A stretch of 64,000 nt of DNA from Crossiella cryophila (GTDB lineage Bacteria; Actinomycetota; Actinomycetes; Mycobacteriales; Pseudonocardiaceae): positions 5,853,501 to 5,917,500 of the forward strand of contig NZ_JACHMH010000001.1 of the NCBI RefSeq assembly GCF_014204915.1, in the 5' to 3' direction. The notes beneath the pieces were generated by a model. The model saw nothing but the letters and a program-made list of their open reading frames with translations. It ran no database searches and had not been told where the DNA came from. Shown here in pieces: positions 30,898 to 40,161 of this stretch (position 1 is the stretch's first letter; every line of letters starts with the position of its first letter). The translations under genes were made by a program, and so were the position numbers.

Positions 30898-33189
30898 ATG
30901 GTGAGACGAACCGCCGCGCTGCTGGGCGCGCTGGCCCTGGCCGCGAGTGTGTTGCTGGCCGCCGGTCCGGCCCAGGCCGATCCGGCAGCGCCGCCCGGCA
31001 CCGTGGTGCCAGTGCAGGTCACCGGCGACCCGGCCAAGCGGTTCAACCTGGTGATCGTGCCGGACGGCTACACCAGCGCCGACCTGCCCAAGTTCCGCGA
31101 GCACGTGGACAAGCACCTCAACGTGCTGTGGACGATCGAGCCGTTCAAGTCCTACCGCAGCTACCTCAACGTCTACACGGTGGAGATCGCCTCCCCGGAG
31201 TCCGGCGTGAGCTGCGACCCGGACATCAGCTCGCCGCGCCGCAACACCCCGCTGCGGATGGGCTTCTGGGGTGGCTGCAACCCCAGCGGCGTGCGCCGCC
31301 TGCTCACCGTGGACAGCACCGCGGTGGTCAACTACGCCAACCTGGTGCCCGGCACCACCGCCGCCAACCGGCAGATCCTGGCCATCGCCAACAGCGACAC
31401 CTACGGCGGCGCGGGCGGCACCTACGCCACCGCCTCCGGCGGCAACGCGCTGTCCGCGCTGATCACCCCGCACGAACTGGGCCACTCCCTGGGCGGGCTG
31501 CAGGACGAGTACGACTACCTCAACCGCGGAGTCCGCGGCGGCGCCTACACCGGCGGCGAACCCGACTCCGTGCACCACTCCCTGCTCACCGAAGCGCAGA
31601 TGCGCGAGCAGAAGAAGAAGTGGTGGCGCTGGCTCGGCGAGCCCAGCGACTCCGGTGGTGTGATCGGGCGGCACGAGGCCGGGATGTACTCCAGCACCGG
31701 CGTGTGGCGGCCCAGCAAGCATTCGATGATGAAGACCCTGGGCTACTACTTCGACCAGCCCACCAGGGAACGCATGGTCGAACGCCTCTCCGGCAAGACC
31801 AGCATCCTGCAGGACGGCACCCCGAACACCGCACCCATCGGCGCGGACCGCGTGGTGTGGGCCGAGCCCCTGCACCCGGTCAGCCACAGCCTGACGGTCA
31901 GCTGGACCCTGGACGGCAAACCGTTGTCCACCAACGGCTCCCGTTCGGTCGACCTGACCAGGCAGAACCTGACCCCCGGTCGCCACACCCTGATCGCCAC
32001 GGTCACCGACCCCACCGACTTCGTCCGCGACCCGGCCATCCGCGCCTCCACCGCGCTGACCCGCACCCGCACCTGGACGATCGACACCAGCCTCACCACC
32101 CCGCGCCCGAACGTCCCAGCCGACTTCCTCGCGCACACCCCGACCAACCGTCCGGTAGGCGGCGGTGACGTGGTCTACGTGCAAACCACCCGCCCCGCCG
32201 CCCAGGAACCCCCGGTCACCTGGACCCTGGACGGCCGCCAGGTCAGCACCGCGGCCGACAACCGCGACCTCAACCTGAAGTCCCTCAAACTCACCCCTGG
32301 CCGCCACACCCTCACCGCCACCACCGGCACCGCCACCCGCACCTGGTCGGTCGACGCCCAACCGCCCGCCACCAGCTTCGAGCTGTCCAAACCGCTGCTG
32401 ACCAGGACCTCCCCGACGGGCGATCCGGAGTACGTGTTCAACGCGCCGTTCACCATGCGCCTCAAGGCCACCGACGACACCCAGGGCTTCGTGGTCCCGG
32501 AGTTCCGCACCAACGGCGACGGCTGGTTCAACTACTTCGGCTGGCCCACCGACGCCAACGCCCCGTTCCGCTTCACCCCCAACGGCACCAACATCGACGA
32601 CCTGATCTACGGCAAACTCGGCACCCCCAGACTGTCTCCCTGGGACAACGTGCCCCCCGGCTACGGCCGCCACACCATCGACTACCGAGCCATCGACCCC
32701 GCGGGCAACACCGCCACTCCGGGCCGCTTCGCCGTAACCCTGCTCCGCGAACCCCCGGCCTGCACGACCACGATCACCGGCCCGCACACCGGCCCACTGG
32801 TCGTCAGCACCGGCGTGACCTGCCTGAACGCGGCCACCGTCACCGGCCCGCTCACGGTCAACCCTGGTGCCACGCTGGTCGCCACCGAGTCGACCATCAC
32901 CGGCCCCGTCCGTACCGACCGAGCGGTAGGCGTGCACCTGCTGAACTCGACCATCATCGGTCCGACGGCGCTGACCGGCACCACCGGGGACGTGACCGTG
33001 GTCGGCGGCCGGATCGTGGGGGCGCTGCGGGTATCGGACTCCACGGCGACCGATCGTGGGCCGGTGCTCGCGGGTGTGGAGGTCACCGGGCCGGTCCAGT
33101 GCCGTGGCAACGCGACGGCGCCGGACAACCTGGGTGCGCCGATCACCGGGTTCGGTCCGGCGACCGGTCAGTGCGCGGTGCTGCGGTAA
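30898..33189 (+). CDS. Secreted M64 family metallopeptidase with C-terminal repeat domains
   Basis: A 763-residue protein with a Sec signal peptide (VRRTAALLGALALAASVLLA ... AQADPA). The catalytic domain of about 330 residues begins FNLVIVPDGYTSADLPKFRE and contains TPHELGHSLGGLQDEYDY: His192, Glu193 and His196 of the zinc motif, and the DEY that M64 (IgA-type) peptidases share. Two Ig-like modules follow (VSWTLDGKPLSTNGS, VTWTLDGRQVSTAAD), then a bactofilin/beta-helix-like tail (about residues 620-763: TGPLTVNPGATLVATEST). It probably degrades a protein outside the cell; the substrate is unknown. Confidence 0.87.
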   Translation: MVRRTAALLGALALAASVLLAAGPAQADPAAPPGTVVPVQVTGDPAKRFNLVIVPDGYTSADLPKFREHVDKHLNVLWTIEPFKSYRSYLNVYTVEIASPESGVSCDPDISSPRRNTPLRMGFWGGCNPSGVRRLLTVDSTAVVNYANLVPGTTAANRQILAIANSDTYGGAGGTYATASGGNALSALITPHELGHSLGGLQDEYDYLNRGVRGGAYTGGEPDSVHHSLLTEAQMREQKKKWWRWLGEPSDSGGVIGRHEAGMYSSTGVWRPSKHSMMKTLGYYFDQPTRERMVERLSGKTSILQDGTPNTAPIGADRVVWAEPLHPVSHSLTVSWTLDGKPLSTNGSRSVDLTRQNLTPGRHTLIATVTDPTDFVRDPAIRASTALTRTRTWTIDTSLTTPRPNVPADFLAHTPTNRPVGGGDVVYVQTTRPAAQEPPVTWTLDGRQVSTAADNRDLNLKSLKLTPGRHTLTATTGTATRTWSVDAQPPATSFELSKPLLTRTSPTGDPEYVFNAPFTMRLKATDDTQGFVVPEFRTNGDGWFNYFGWPTDANAPFRFTPNGTNIDDLIYGKLGTPRLSPWDNVPPGYGRHTIDYRAIDPAGNTATPGRFAVTLLREPPACTTTITGPHTGPLVVSTGVTCLNAATVTGPLTVNPGATLVATESTITGPVRTDRAVGVHLLNSTIIGPTALTGTTGDVTVVGGRIVGALRVSDSTATDRGPVLAGVEVTGPVQCRGNATAPDNLGAPITGFGPATGQCAVLR

Positions 33190-33199
33190 TCAACGCCGG

Positions 33200-33221
33200 A
33201 GGGTAGCCGAGTAGCTACCCT
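33200..33221 (+). terminator. Short stem-loop between the M64 and NACHT genes
   Basis: AGGGTAG (33200-33206) pairs with CTACCCT (33215-33221) around an 8-nt loop. It lies 11 nt after the protease stop and 7 nt before ATG 33228, so it may be a weak terminator or a structure in the NACHT leader. Confidence 0.4.
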
Positions 33222-33227
33222 TCGTGG

Positions 33228-35384
33228 ATGGCTCCCCGGATCTGGTCACCAGGAACACGCGCGCTGCTCGCTTGCGGTGCCGTGCTCCTGGTGACCGGCC
33301 TGGCCTGGCTGACCCTGTGGCTGCTTGGCAAGACCGGCGCTGAGGACGGCGCGGGTATCGCGAACGTTCTTGCCCTGCCCGCCACCGCGCTCGGCACCCT
33401 CGCTGCCCTGCTCGCCCTGCGCACCCGACCCCGTGCGGATGACCCGACCCTGTTAGCCGCCCGTACTCGCACCCTGCTTGACCAGGTCCACACCGCCGAA
33501 GCCCGCACGCTGCAACGGCTGTTGGGCGACACCGGCGAGCCTCAGCCCGCCAACGTCGCCTTCGCTCAGCCCGAGGCGGCGCTGCTGAGCTGGCGAACCG
33601 ACGGCGGAGCCAGCGAAGGCACCCTGAACACCATCGCCGCCTTCTACCGCAGCCTGACCCGGGGTCGTCTGGTGATCCTCGGCGAACCCGGCGCGGGCAA
33701 GACAGTCCTGGCCATCAGGCTTCTGCTGGACCTGGCGGCCAAGGCGGAAGTGGTCCCGGTCCGCCTCAGCCTGCCCGCCTTCCGCCACCTCGCTGGAACC
33801 CCGGCCGAAACCCGCGATCGGCTCGATCGGTGGATCGCCGAACACCTGATCACCGTGCGCGGCATTGAGCCTGCGGTGGCCCAGGTGTTGATCGCCGACG
33901 GCCGGATCCTCCCGGTGTTGGACGGCCTCGACGAGATGGACCCCGACCACACGGAGCCGCACCGCGCGCGATCCGTGCTGGCAGCCCTCAATCTGCCCGC
34001 CGGTACCCGCCGCTGGCCGGTGATCGTGACATGCCGCTCGACGCGCTATCAGGCTCTCGAACACCCACTTCAGGACGCCACGGCTGTCACGATGCGGAAC
34101 CTGAAGGTTGAGCAGGTCATTGCCTGGCTGGCACACCGGTTTCCGGACCCAAGCCAACCGGACGGGATTCAAGCGCGCTGGCGACCAGTTGTGCAGCAAT
34201 TGCGCCGACATCCCAATGGTCGCCTGGCGCAATGCCTGACCAACCCGCTGCGGCTCTACCTGGCGGTCACGGTTTATCAGGGCAGGGACACCAGCCCGAA
34301 GAACCTGCGTGCGTTGGACGCGGATGCCCTGGAACAGCACCTGTTCGGCAACCTGGTGGCCGCAGTGACGGCACACCACGCGCGCGCTGATGGCAGCCAC
34401 TACGGCGCGGAGGATGTCCAGCGCTGGCTGCACACCTTCGCCGCGCACCTGGGCCGGATGGGAAAGCTCAACAAATCCACAGTGGACCTCAAACTGCATG
34501 AACTCTGGAGAACCACCGGTCGACCTGGCTCGACTGGCTGGGGCATCCGCCTTGGGTCTGCCGTCCTGTGTGCTGGTGTGGTTCTTCATCTGATACTGGT
34601 GTATGAACTGCTGATGTCGTCGGGCGACAGCAACTGGTTCGTGCTGGCCGGGCTGGCGCTGATTACCTTAGTGTTCAATGCTCTTTCTCCAGGAGTGCCG
34701 CGAAGAATTGATTTGCGTGCTGTCCGTACAGCGGCCGGGCGTAGGTTCGCCCTGTATGTAGCCTTGCCGGGACTGTTGACCGGCACCTTTGGTGGATTAG
34801 AGATCGGGATTGCCACCAATGCCATTCGTGGCATACTGGCTGGTGCAGTATTCGGCCTGGGAATGGCGTTCGTGTTTGTTGTCGCCCTCGGGCTGGTGGT
34901 TAGGCAGCAGGAGGCGGTGTGTCCCAGTGAGCCGATGCGGCAGGCAATCATCAGGGATCTTGTCGTGGTTGGCGCGTTCGGGTTGGTATTGGTTGTGATG
35001 TTGGTGTCTACAGTGGGTATGATCGTCGGCATTTTCCATGGCCGTTGGGAAGTCTTCGTGAGGGGCCTGCCATCCATGATTGCGTGGGGTCTGCTCTTCG
35101 GAACCGTAGTTGGCGCGGCCGCAGCGGCATCGTTCTCTCCCTGGCCGAGATACGTCCTCGCCGTATGGCGCCTGTCCCGCACCAACGACCTCCCCACCCG
35201 CCCAGCCCAGTTCCTCGACTGGGCCTACACCGCGGGCCTGGTCCGCCTCTCCGGCATCGCCGTCCAGTTCCGCCACCGCGAACTCCAACGCCGCTCCGCC
35301 GAGTACACCCCCATTGCCACCCAGCCCACCCTTCGCCAAGGTGAGGTGCGAGGAGCATCTCCGGCGATGAAGGGCAGCTCATGA
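33228..35384 (+). CDS. Membrane-anchored NACHT-type NTPase
   Basis: A 718-residue protein. Two hydrophobic segments sit at the N-terminus (about 12-33 and 44-65). A NACHT/STAND NTPase follows: Walker A GEPGAGKT (152-159) and Walker B with the NACHT acidic tail LPVLDGLDEMD (232-238), then VIVTCRSTRY and NPLRLYLAVTVYQG. From about 440 to 640 there are several membrane helices (GSAVLCAGVVLHLILVYELL, GLVLVVMLVSTVGMIVGIF). The middle to 3' part is less GC-rich than its neighbours, and three in-frame TTA codons occur (33453, 34668, 34797). ATGA overlap couples it to surE. NACHT proteins often act in phage defence; that role is inferred. Confidence 0.88.
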   Translation: MAPRIWSPGTRALLACGAVLLVTGLAWLTLWLLGKTGAEDGAGIANVLALPATALGTLAALLALRTRPRADDPTLLAARTRTLLDQVHTAEARTLQRLLGDTGEPQPANVAFAQPEAALLSWRTDGGASEGTLNTIAAFYRSLTRGRLVILGEPGAGKTVLAIRLLLDLAAKAEVVPVRLSLPAFRHLAGTPAETRDRLDRWIAEHLITVRGIEPAVAQVLIADGRILPVLDGLDEMDPDHTEPHRARSVLAALNLPAGTRRWPVIVTCRSTRYQALEHPLQDATAVTMRNLKVEQVIAWLAHRFPDPSQPDGIQARWRPVVQQLRRHPNGRLAQCLTNPLRLYLAVTVYQGRDTSPKNLRALDADALEQHLFGNLVAAVTAHHARADGSHYGAEDVQRWLHTFAAHLGRMGKLNKSTVDLKLHELWRTTGRPGSTGWGIRLGSAVLCAGVVLHLILVYELLMSSGDSNWFVLAGLALITLVFNALSPGVPRRIDLRAVRTAAGRRFALYVALPGLLTGTFGGLEIGIATNAIRGILAGAVFGLGMAFVFVVALGLVVRQQEAVCPSEPMRQAIIRDLVVVGAFGLVLVVMLVSTVGMIVGIFHGRWEVFVRGLPSMIAWGLLFGTVVGAAAAASFSPWPRYVLAVWRLSRTNDLPTRPAQFLDWAYTAGLVRLSGIAVQFRHRELQRRSAEYTPIATQPTLRQGEVRGASPAMKGSS

Positions 35385-36142
35385 CCACCCAGCTCGCACT
35401 GATCACCAACGATGACGGCATCCTCGCCCCCGGACTCGCCGCCCTGGCCGGCCTGGCCGACCGCGCCGGTCTCACCACCGTGGTCGCCGCCCCAGCCACC
35501 GAGGCCAGCGGCACCAGCGCCGGACTGACCGCGGCCGAGGACAAGCGGCGGGTGGCGGTCCGGCGGCGCAGCCTGGAAGGACTGCCGGAGGTGCCCGGGT
35601 ACGCGGTGGCCGGGCATCCGGGACTGATCGCGTTGCTGGCCGCCCAGGGGGCGTTCGGGGGGCGGCCGGATGTGCTGCTGTCCGGGGTCAATCGCGGGGC
35701 CAATGTGGGGCGGGCGGTACTGCATTCGGGGACCGTGGGGGCGGCGTTGACCGCCGGGATCAACGGGATCCGGGCCCTGGCTGTGTCCCTGGACGTCGGG
35801 CGCGGGGTGGCTGAGCAGCACTGGGAGACCGCGGTGGAGGTGGCGGGGACGGTGCTGAAGTTGTTGTGGGAACTGCCGCCGGGGAGTGTGCTGAACCTGA
35901 ACGTGCCCAATGTCCCCATCGGCAAGCTGGGGCCGTTGCGGCGGGCCTCGCTGGCCGCGCACGGGACCGTGCAGTCGCGGGTGCGGCACCTGGACGGTGG
36001 CGGGCTGGAACTGGTGACGGTGGAGTCCGAGGGCGTGGTGGAGGACGGCAGTGACGTGGCGTTGCTGGCGCAGGGGTGTCCTACCGTGACGCCGTTGTGC
36101 TCGGTGGCCGAGGACCTGGGGTCAGCGCTGCCGTTGGACTGA
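35381..36142 (+). CDS. surE: 5'/3'-nucleotidase SurE
   Basis: A 253-residue SurE-family phosphatase. The metal site is complete: Asp11-Asp12 in LITNDDGILAPG, Ser43 in TEASGTSAGLT, and Asn104 in LLSGVNRGANVG; HSGTVGAALTAG also matches. SurE removes phosphate from nucleoside 3'- and 5'-monophosphates and can act on polyphosphate. ATG 35381 overlaps the NACHT stop by 4 nt, so the nucleotidase is translated together with the membrane NTPase, an arrangement I do not recognise. Its 3' end overlaps the convergent SARP gene by 21 nt. Confidence 0.92.
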   Translation: MTTQLALITNDDGILAPGLAALAGLADRAGLTTVVAAPATEASGTSAGLTAAEDKRRVAVRRRSLEGLPEVPGYAVAGHPGLIALLAAQGAFGGRPDVLLSGVNRGANVGRAVLHSGTVGAALTAGINGIRALAVSLDVGRGVAEQHWETAVEVAGTVLKLLWELPPGSVLNLNVPNVPIGKLGPLRRASLAAHGTVQSRVRHLDGGGLELVTVESEGVVEDGSDVALLAQGCPTVTPLCSVAEDLGSALPLD

Positions 36143-39118
36143 GGCGGCGATGCGGGCTTCGATGCGGTCGACGTCGCCGCGTTCGGCCGGTGGCAGGGGA
36201 GCGCCGGTGGCGGCTCGGTGCGCGGCGGCCTCGGCGAGCAGGGTGCTGGCCTGGTTGTAGTCGCCTGCCAGGGAATGGGCGCCGGCCAGGCCTTCCTTGG
36301 CCAGGGCGACCGCGCGGGGGTCGCCGCTGATCTCAGCGGCGGTGAGGGAGGTGGTGTGCGCGGCCAGGGCTTCCTCGGGGTGGCCGCGGAGTTCGGCGAT
36401 GAAGCCCAGTTCGGCGTGCGCCAGGGCGATGCCGGGGGCGTAGCTGACGTCCTGGTGCCAGGACAGCACGCGGTGGAACAGCTCGGCGGCGGTGTCCAGG
36501 TCGCCGGTGCGGCGGGTGCCCATGGCCAGGCCGAGTTCGGCGTGGATGACGCCGGTGTGGTAGCCGTGTTCGACGGAGAGGCGGCGGGCCTGCTCGTGCC
36601 GGGCCTGGGCGCGGGAATGGTTGCCGGTCAACAGGTCCAGCCGGGCCAGGCCGGTGAGCTGATCGGCCACATCGGGCCACAGGCCGTGTTCCTGGGCCAG
36701 TTCCAGTGCGGTGCCGCGCAGGTCGGCCGAGCGGGGGTAGTCGCCGGTGATCTCGGCGACGGTGGACAGCGCGAAGGTGGCCTGGGAGCGGCCCCAGACC
36801 TCGCCCAGGTCGACGAAGACCGCCAGTGATTCGGCGGCCTGCTCGGCGGCGGTGCGCAGGTCGCCGCGCATGATGGTCAGGTAGGAGGTGGTGGCCAGGG
36901 TGATCGCGCGCAGCCAGGGGTCCACTGTGGACACTTCGGCGAGCCGGCTGGCGCTGGCGGTCAGGTCGGCGCCGGTGTAGCCGAGGCAGAAGCTCAGGAA
37001 CCAGGTGGTGTCGGCGTCCATTGTGGACTCTTCGAGGGCCTGGCCGCGGATGTCCGGGTCGGCGGCGCCGCGGCGGAGCAGGGTGATCCCGGTGAGCAGG
37101 GCGGTGACGGTGTCCCGCAACGGATGCGCGCCGGGCACCGACAGGGCAAGGCGGAGCTGACGTTCGGCCTCGCTCAACCGGCCGCGCAGGAACCAGTACC
37201 AGGTCTGCGCGCGGACCAGCCGCAGTGCCCGGTCGGCGTCGGCGGTCTCCACCGCGGTGTCCAGGGCCCGGCGCAGGTTGGCCGATTCGCGGTCCAGCCG
37301 GGGCAGCCACTCGCGTTGTCCGGCATCGCGCAGGCGGGCGTTCTCGGCGAGTTCGAGGTAGCAGGCCAGGTGGCGGTCGCGGACCTCGGCGAGTTCACCG
37401 GCCTCGCCCAGCCGGGTGCGCGCGTAGTCGCCGATGGATTCCAGGAGCCGGTAGCGCGGCCCGTCGGCGACCACCACCAGGGAGCGGTCGACCAGGCGGG
37501 CCACCAGGTCCAGGACGTCCTCGGCCGGGATCGGCGGGGCGGCGCTGACCGCTTCGGCGGCGGCCAGGGTGGCGCCCTCGGCGTGCACGGCCAAGCGGCG
37601 CAACACGATCCGCTCGGGTTCGGTGAGCAGGTCCCAGCTCCAGTCGATCACCGCGCGCAGTGTGCGCTGGCGGGGCGGGACCAGTCGGCCGCCGGTGGTG
37701 AGCAGCCGGAAACGATCGTCCACTCTGGACAGCAGCTCGGTCAGCCCGAGCACCCGCAGCCGCGGCGCGGCCAGTTCCAGGGCCAGGGGCAGGCTGTCCA
37801 GGCGCAGGCACAGCGCGGACAGTTGTTCCGGGGTGACGGCGCTGAGGTCGGCCCCGGCGGCCTCGGCGCGCTGGGTGAGCAGGCGGACCGCGTCGGCCGG
37901 GGCCAGCGGCGGCACGGCTTCCAGGCGTTCGCCGGGCACGCCGAGTGGTTCGCGGCTGGTGGCCAGCACCCGCAGGCCCGGTGCGGCCCGCAGCAGGTGC
38001 GCGATGAGGTCGGCGGCCGGGGCGAGGGCGTGTTCGCAGTTGTCCAGCACCAGCAGCAACCGCTGGTCCCGGAGTGCCTCGGCCAGGTGCGCGGCCAGTC
38101 CGGCGCCGGAGTCGTCGCGCACGTGCAGCACCCCGGCCACCGACTCGGCGATCTCGGCGGCGGTGCAGGCGGTCGCGCCGGGATGACCGGCGAGTTCGAT
38201 CAGCCACACCCCGTCGGGGTACTCCGGTCCGGGTTCGGCGGCGGCCAGTGCGAGGCTGGTCTTGCCGACCCCGCCCGGCCCGGTCAGGGTGACCAGGCGG
38301 TGCCGGGTGAGCAGGGCGCGGACCGCGCGCACGGTGTGTTCGCGGCCGATGAGTTCGGTGAGCGCGGCCGGCAGGTTCGTGCGTGAGCGGACCGCGACCC
38401 GCAGCCCTGGATCCTGCCGCAGCATCGACTCGTGCAACCCGGCCAGTTCCGGGCCGGGGTCGGCGCCGAGTTCGGTGGCCAGCCGAGTGCGCAGTCCGGC
38501 GTACTCGGTGAGCGCCTCGGCCTGCCGTCCGGCCAGGTAGAGCGCGCGCAACCGCACCGCGTGCAGTCGTTCCCGCAGCGGATGCCGTCGTGCGGGCTCG
38601 TCGATCCCGGCCAGTGCCTCGGCCACCTCGCCCAGTTCCAGCCGCGCCGCGCCGAGCAGTTCCACGGCGACCAGGCGCTGTTCCTCCAGGTGCTGGGCGA
38701 CCGGGCGGGCGAAGTCCTCGTCGGCGAACTCCGCGTACGCCGGTCCCCGCCACAGCTCCAGGGCCCGCACCAGCAGTCCGGCCCGTTCCCGCGGCGGGGC
38801 GTCCTGGGCGGCGGCGAGCAGGTCGGCGAACTCCGCCGCGTCCACCTCGGCCCGCAGCCGGTACCCGGCCGGTCCGGACTCGACCAGGTCGCGGCCGATC
38901 GCCCGCCGCAGCCGGGACACCTTGGTCTGCAACGCTCCTAGGGGATTCGCCGGGATCTCATCGCCCCACAGGTCCAGGACCAGGCGGTCCGCCGAGACTG
39001 GGCGGCCGCCCTGGGTGAGCAGCGCGGCCAGCAGCGCGCGCACCTTCGCCTCCTGGACCGGCGCCGGTGTCCCGTCCGCCGTCCAGGCGGTCAGCGGACC
39101 GAGCACCCCGAATCGCAC
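36122..39118 (-). CDS. SARP/AfsR-type regulator with BTAD, NB-ARC and TPR domains
   Basis: A 998-residue protein. GTG 39118 opens the OmpR-like winged helix (RFGVLGPLTAWTADGTPAPV, VSADRLVLDLWGDEIPANPL). The BTAD helical domain spans about 95-245 (RLHAVRLRALYLAGRQAEAL). The NB-ARC module has Walker A LTGPGGVGKTSLA, LLLVLDNCEHALAPAADLIA and VLATSREPLGVPGERLEAV. TPR-like repeats fill the last 350 residues. Such proteins activate secondary-metabolite or reductase genes. It is divergent from the imine-reductase operon (108 bp between), a likely target. Three copies of the GTCCANNNTGGAC palindrome lie inside this gene. A longer upstream frame has no domain support. Confidence 0.93.
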   Translation of the reverse strand: MRFGVLGPLTAWTADGTPAPVQEAKVRALLAALLTQGGRPVSADRLVLDLWGDEIPANPLGALQTKVSRLRRAIGRDLVESGPAGYRLRAEVDAAEFADLLAAAQDAPPRERAGLLVRALELWRGPAYAEFADEDFARPVAQHLEEQRLVAVELLGAARLELGEVAEALAGIDEPARRHPLRERLHAVRLRALYLAGRQAEALTEYAGLRTRLATELGADPGPELAGLHESMLRQDPGLRVAVRSRTNLPAALTELIGREHTVRAVRALLTRHRLVTLTGPGGVGKTSLALAAAEPGPEYPDGVWLIELAGHPGATACTAAEIAESVAGVLHVRDDSGAGLAAHLAEALRDQRLLLVLDNCEHALAPAADLIAHLLRAAPGLRVLATSREPLGVPGERLEAVPPLAPADAVRLLTQRAEAAGADLSAVTPEQLSALCLRLDSLPLALELAAPRLRVLGLTELLSRVDDRFRLLTTGGRLVPPRQRTLRAVIDWSWDLLTEPERIVLRRLAVHAEGATLAAAEAVSAAPPIPAEDVLDLVARLVDRSLVVVADGPRYRLLESIGDYARTRLGEAGELAEVRDRHLACYLELAENARLRDAGQREWLPRLDRESANLRRALDTAVETADADRALRLVRAQTWYWFLRGRLSEAERQLRLALSVPGAHPLRDTVTALLTGITLLRRGAADPDIRGQALEESTMDADTTWFLSFCLGYTGADLTASASRLAEVSTVDPWLRAITLATTSYLTIMRGDLRTAAEQAAESLAVFVDLGEVWGRSQATFALSTVAEITGDYPRSADLRGTALELAQEHGLWPDVADQLTGLARLDLLTGNHSRAQARHEQARRLSVEHGYHTGVIHAELGLAMGTRRTGDLDTAAELFHRVLSWHQDVSYAPGIALAHAELGFIAELRGHPEEALAAHTTSLTAAEISGDPRAVALAKEGLAGAHSLAGDYNQASTLLAEAAAHRAATGAPLPPAERGDVDRIEARIAASVQRQR

Positions 39119-39226
39119 CCGGCAACCGTACCCGCTGTCGGTGCGTCGCCAGCGCACCGCCAGCGAATCGAAAGCGCAGGCAGAGACGGTGGTGGCACAC
39201 GCAGCAGCGATCAAGGAGTGATCATC

Positions 39227-40102
39227 GTGACCAGCACCAAGACCCCGGTCAGCGTCATCGGGCTCGGCCGCCTCGGCGCCGCGCTCGCCGAGGCGTTCCT
39301 GGCCAACGGGCACCCGACCACGGTGTGGAACCGCTCGCCGGGCAAGACCGAGGACCTGGCCGCCAAGGGCGCGACCGTGGCCGGTTCGCTGACCAAGGCC
39401 ATCGAGGCCAGCCCGCTGGTGCTCACCGTCCTCGCCCACCACGGCGCGGTGCGCGAACTGCTCGACCCGGTGGTCGGCAGCCTCAGCGGCCGGACCCTGC
39501 TCAACATCAGCTCCAGCACCCCAGAGGACATCCGCAAGCTGGCCACCTGGGCGCAGGGGCATGGCGCGGACTACCTGGACGGCGCGGTGATGGCGGTCCC
39601 GCAGGCCATCGGCTCGGCCGACGCCCAGGTCCTCTACAGCGGATCCACGGCGGCCTTCGACAGCTACGGCGAGCAGCTCGGCGTGCTCGGCGCGGCCCGG
39701 TACGTCGGCGAGGACCCCGGGGTGGCCGAGCTGTACAGCTACGCCCTGCTCAGCGCCGGGTACGGCACCCTGTTCGGCTTCCTGCACGGCACCGCGATGC
39801 TGGACTCCGCCGGGGTGCGCCCGACCGAGTTCCTCGCGCTGGCCGTGCCGTGGCTCAACGGCATGGTGGCCTTCCTCAGCGAGATCGCCAGGGAGACCGA
39901 GACCGGGGACTACAGCACCGGCGAGTCCAGCCTGGACATCAACCTGTTCGCGCTGGAGAACATCGTCGCCGCCAGCCGCACCGCGGGCGTGGACCCCGCC
40001 TTCCACCTGCCCACCGTGGACGCGGTGCGCAAGCGGATCGCGGCCGGGAACGGGGACGAGAGCGCCTCCAGTGTGTTCGAAGTCATGCGCACCAGGGGTT
40101 GA
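39227..40102 (+). CDS. Imine reductase-like NAD(P)-dependent dehydrogenase
   Basis: A 291-residue protein of the beta-hydroxyacid dehydrogenase/imine reductase group. The Rossmann motif is VSVIGLGRLGAALAEAFLA with NRSPGK as the NADP-phosphate contact. HHGAVRELLDPVVGSLSGRT and GADYLDGAVMAVPQAIGSAD follow, then the long interdomain helix FGFLHGTAMLDSAGVRPTEF. GTG 39227 is chosen because AAGGAG (39213-39218) is 8 nt upstream; an earlier GTG at 39218 is too close to it. It is divergent from the SARP regulator. Imine substrate is inferred. Confidence 0.87.
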   Translation: MTSTKTPVSVIGLGRLGAALAEAFLANGHPTTVWNRSPGKTEDLAAKGATVAGSLTKAIEASPLVLTVLAHHGAVRELLDPVVGSLSGRTLLNISSSTPEDIRKLATWAQGHGADYLDGAVMAVPQAIGSADAQVLYSGSTAAFDSYGEQLGVLGAARYVGEDPGVAELYSYALLSAGYGTLFGFLHGTAMLDSAGVRPTEFLALAVPWLNGMVAFLSEIARETETGDYSTGESSLDINLFALENIVAASRTAGVDPAFHLPTVDAVRKRIAAGNGDESASSVFEVMRTRG

Positions 40103-40161
40103 CCTCCAGTTATGTCGAGCTTGTTGGCTGGGCTCGGCAAACCGACTGAGGGGAAACACAG

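Noticed and set aside
30838-32937. Long minus-strand frame opposite the M64 protease
   Set aside because: It has no recognisable domain, while the plus strand has a signal peptide and a zinc-protease motif.
39119-40159. N-terminal extension of the SARP protein to 40159
   Set aside because: It would overlap the imine-reductase gene entirely and precede the normal start of the DNA-binding domain at GTG 39118.
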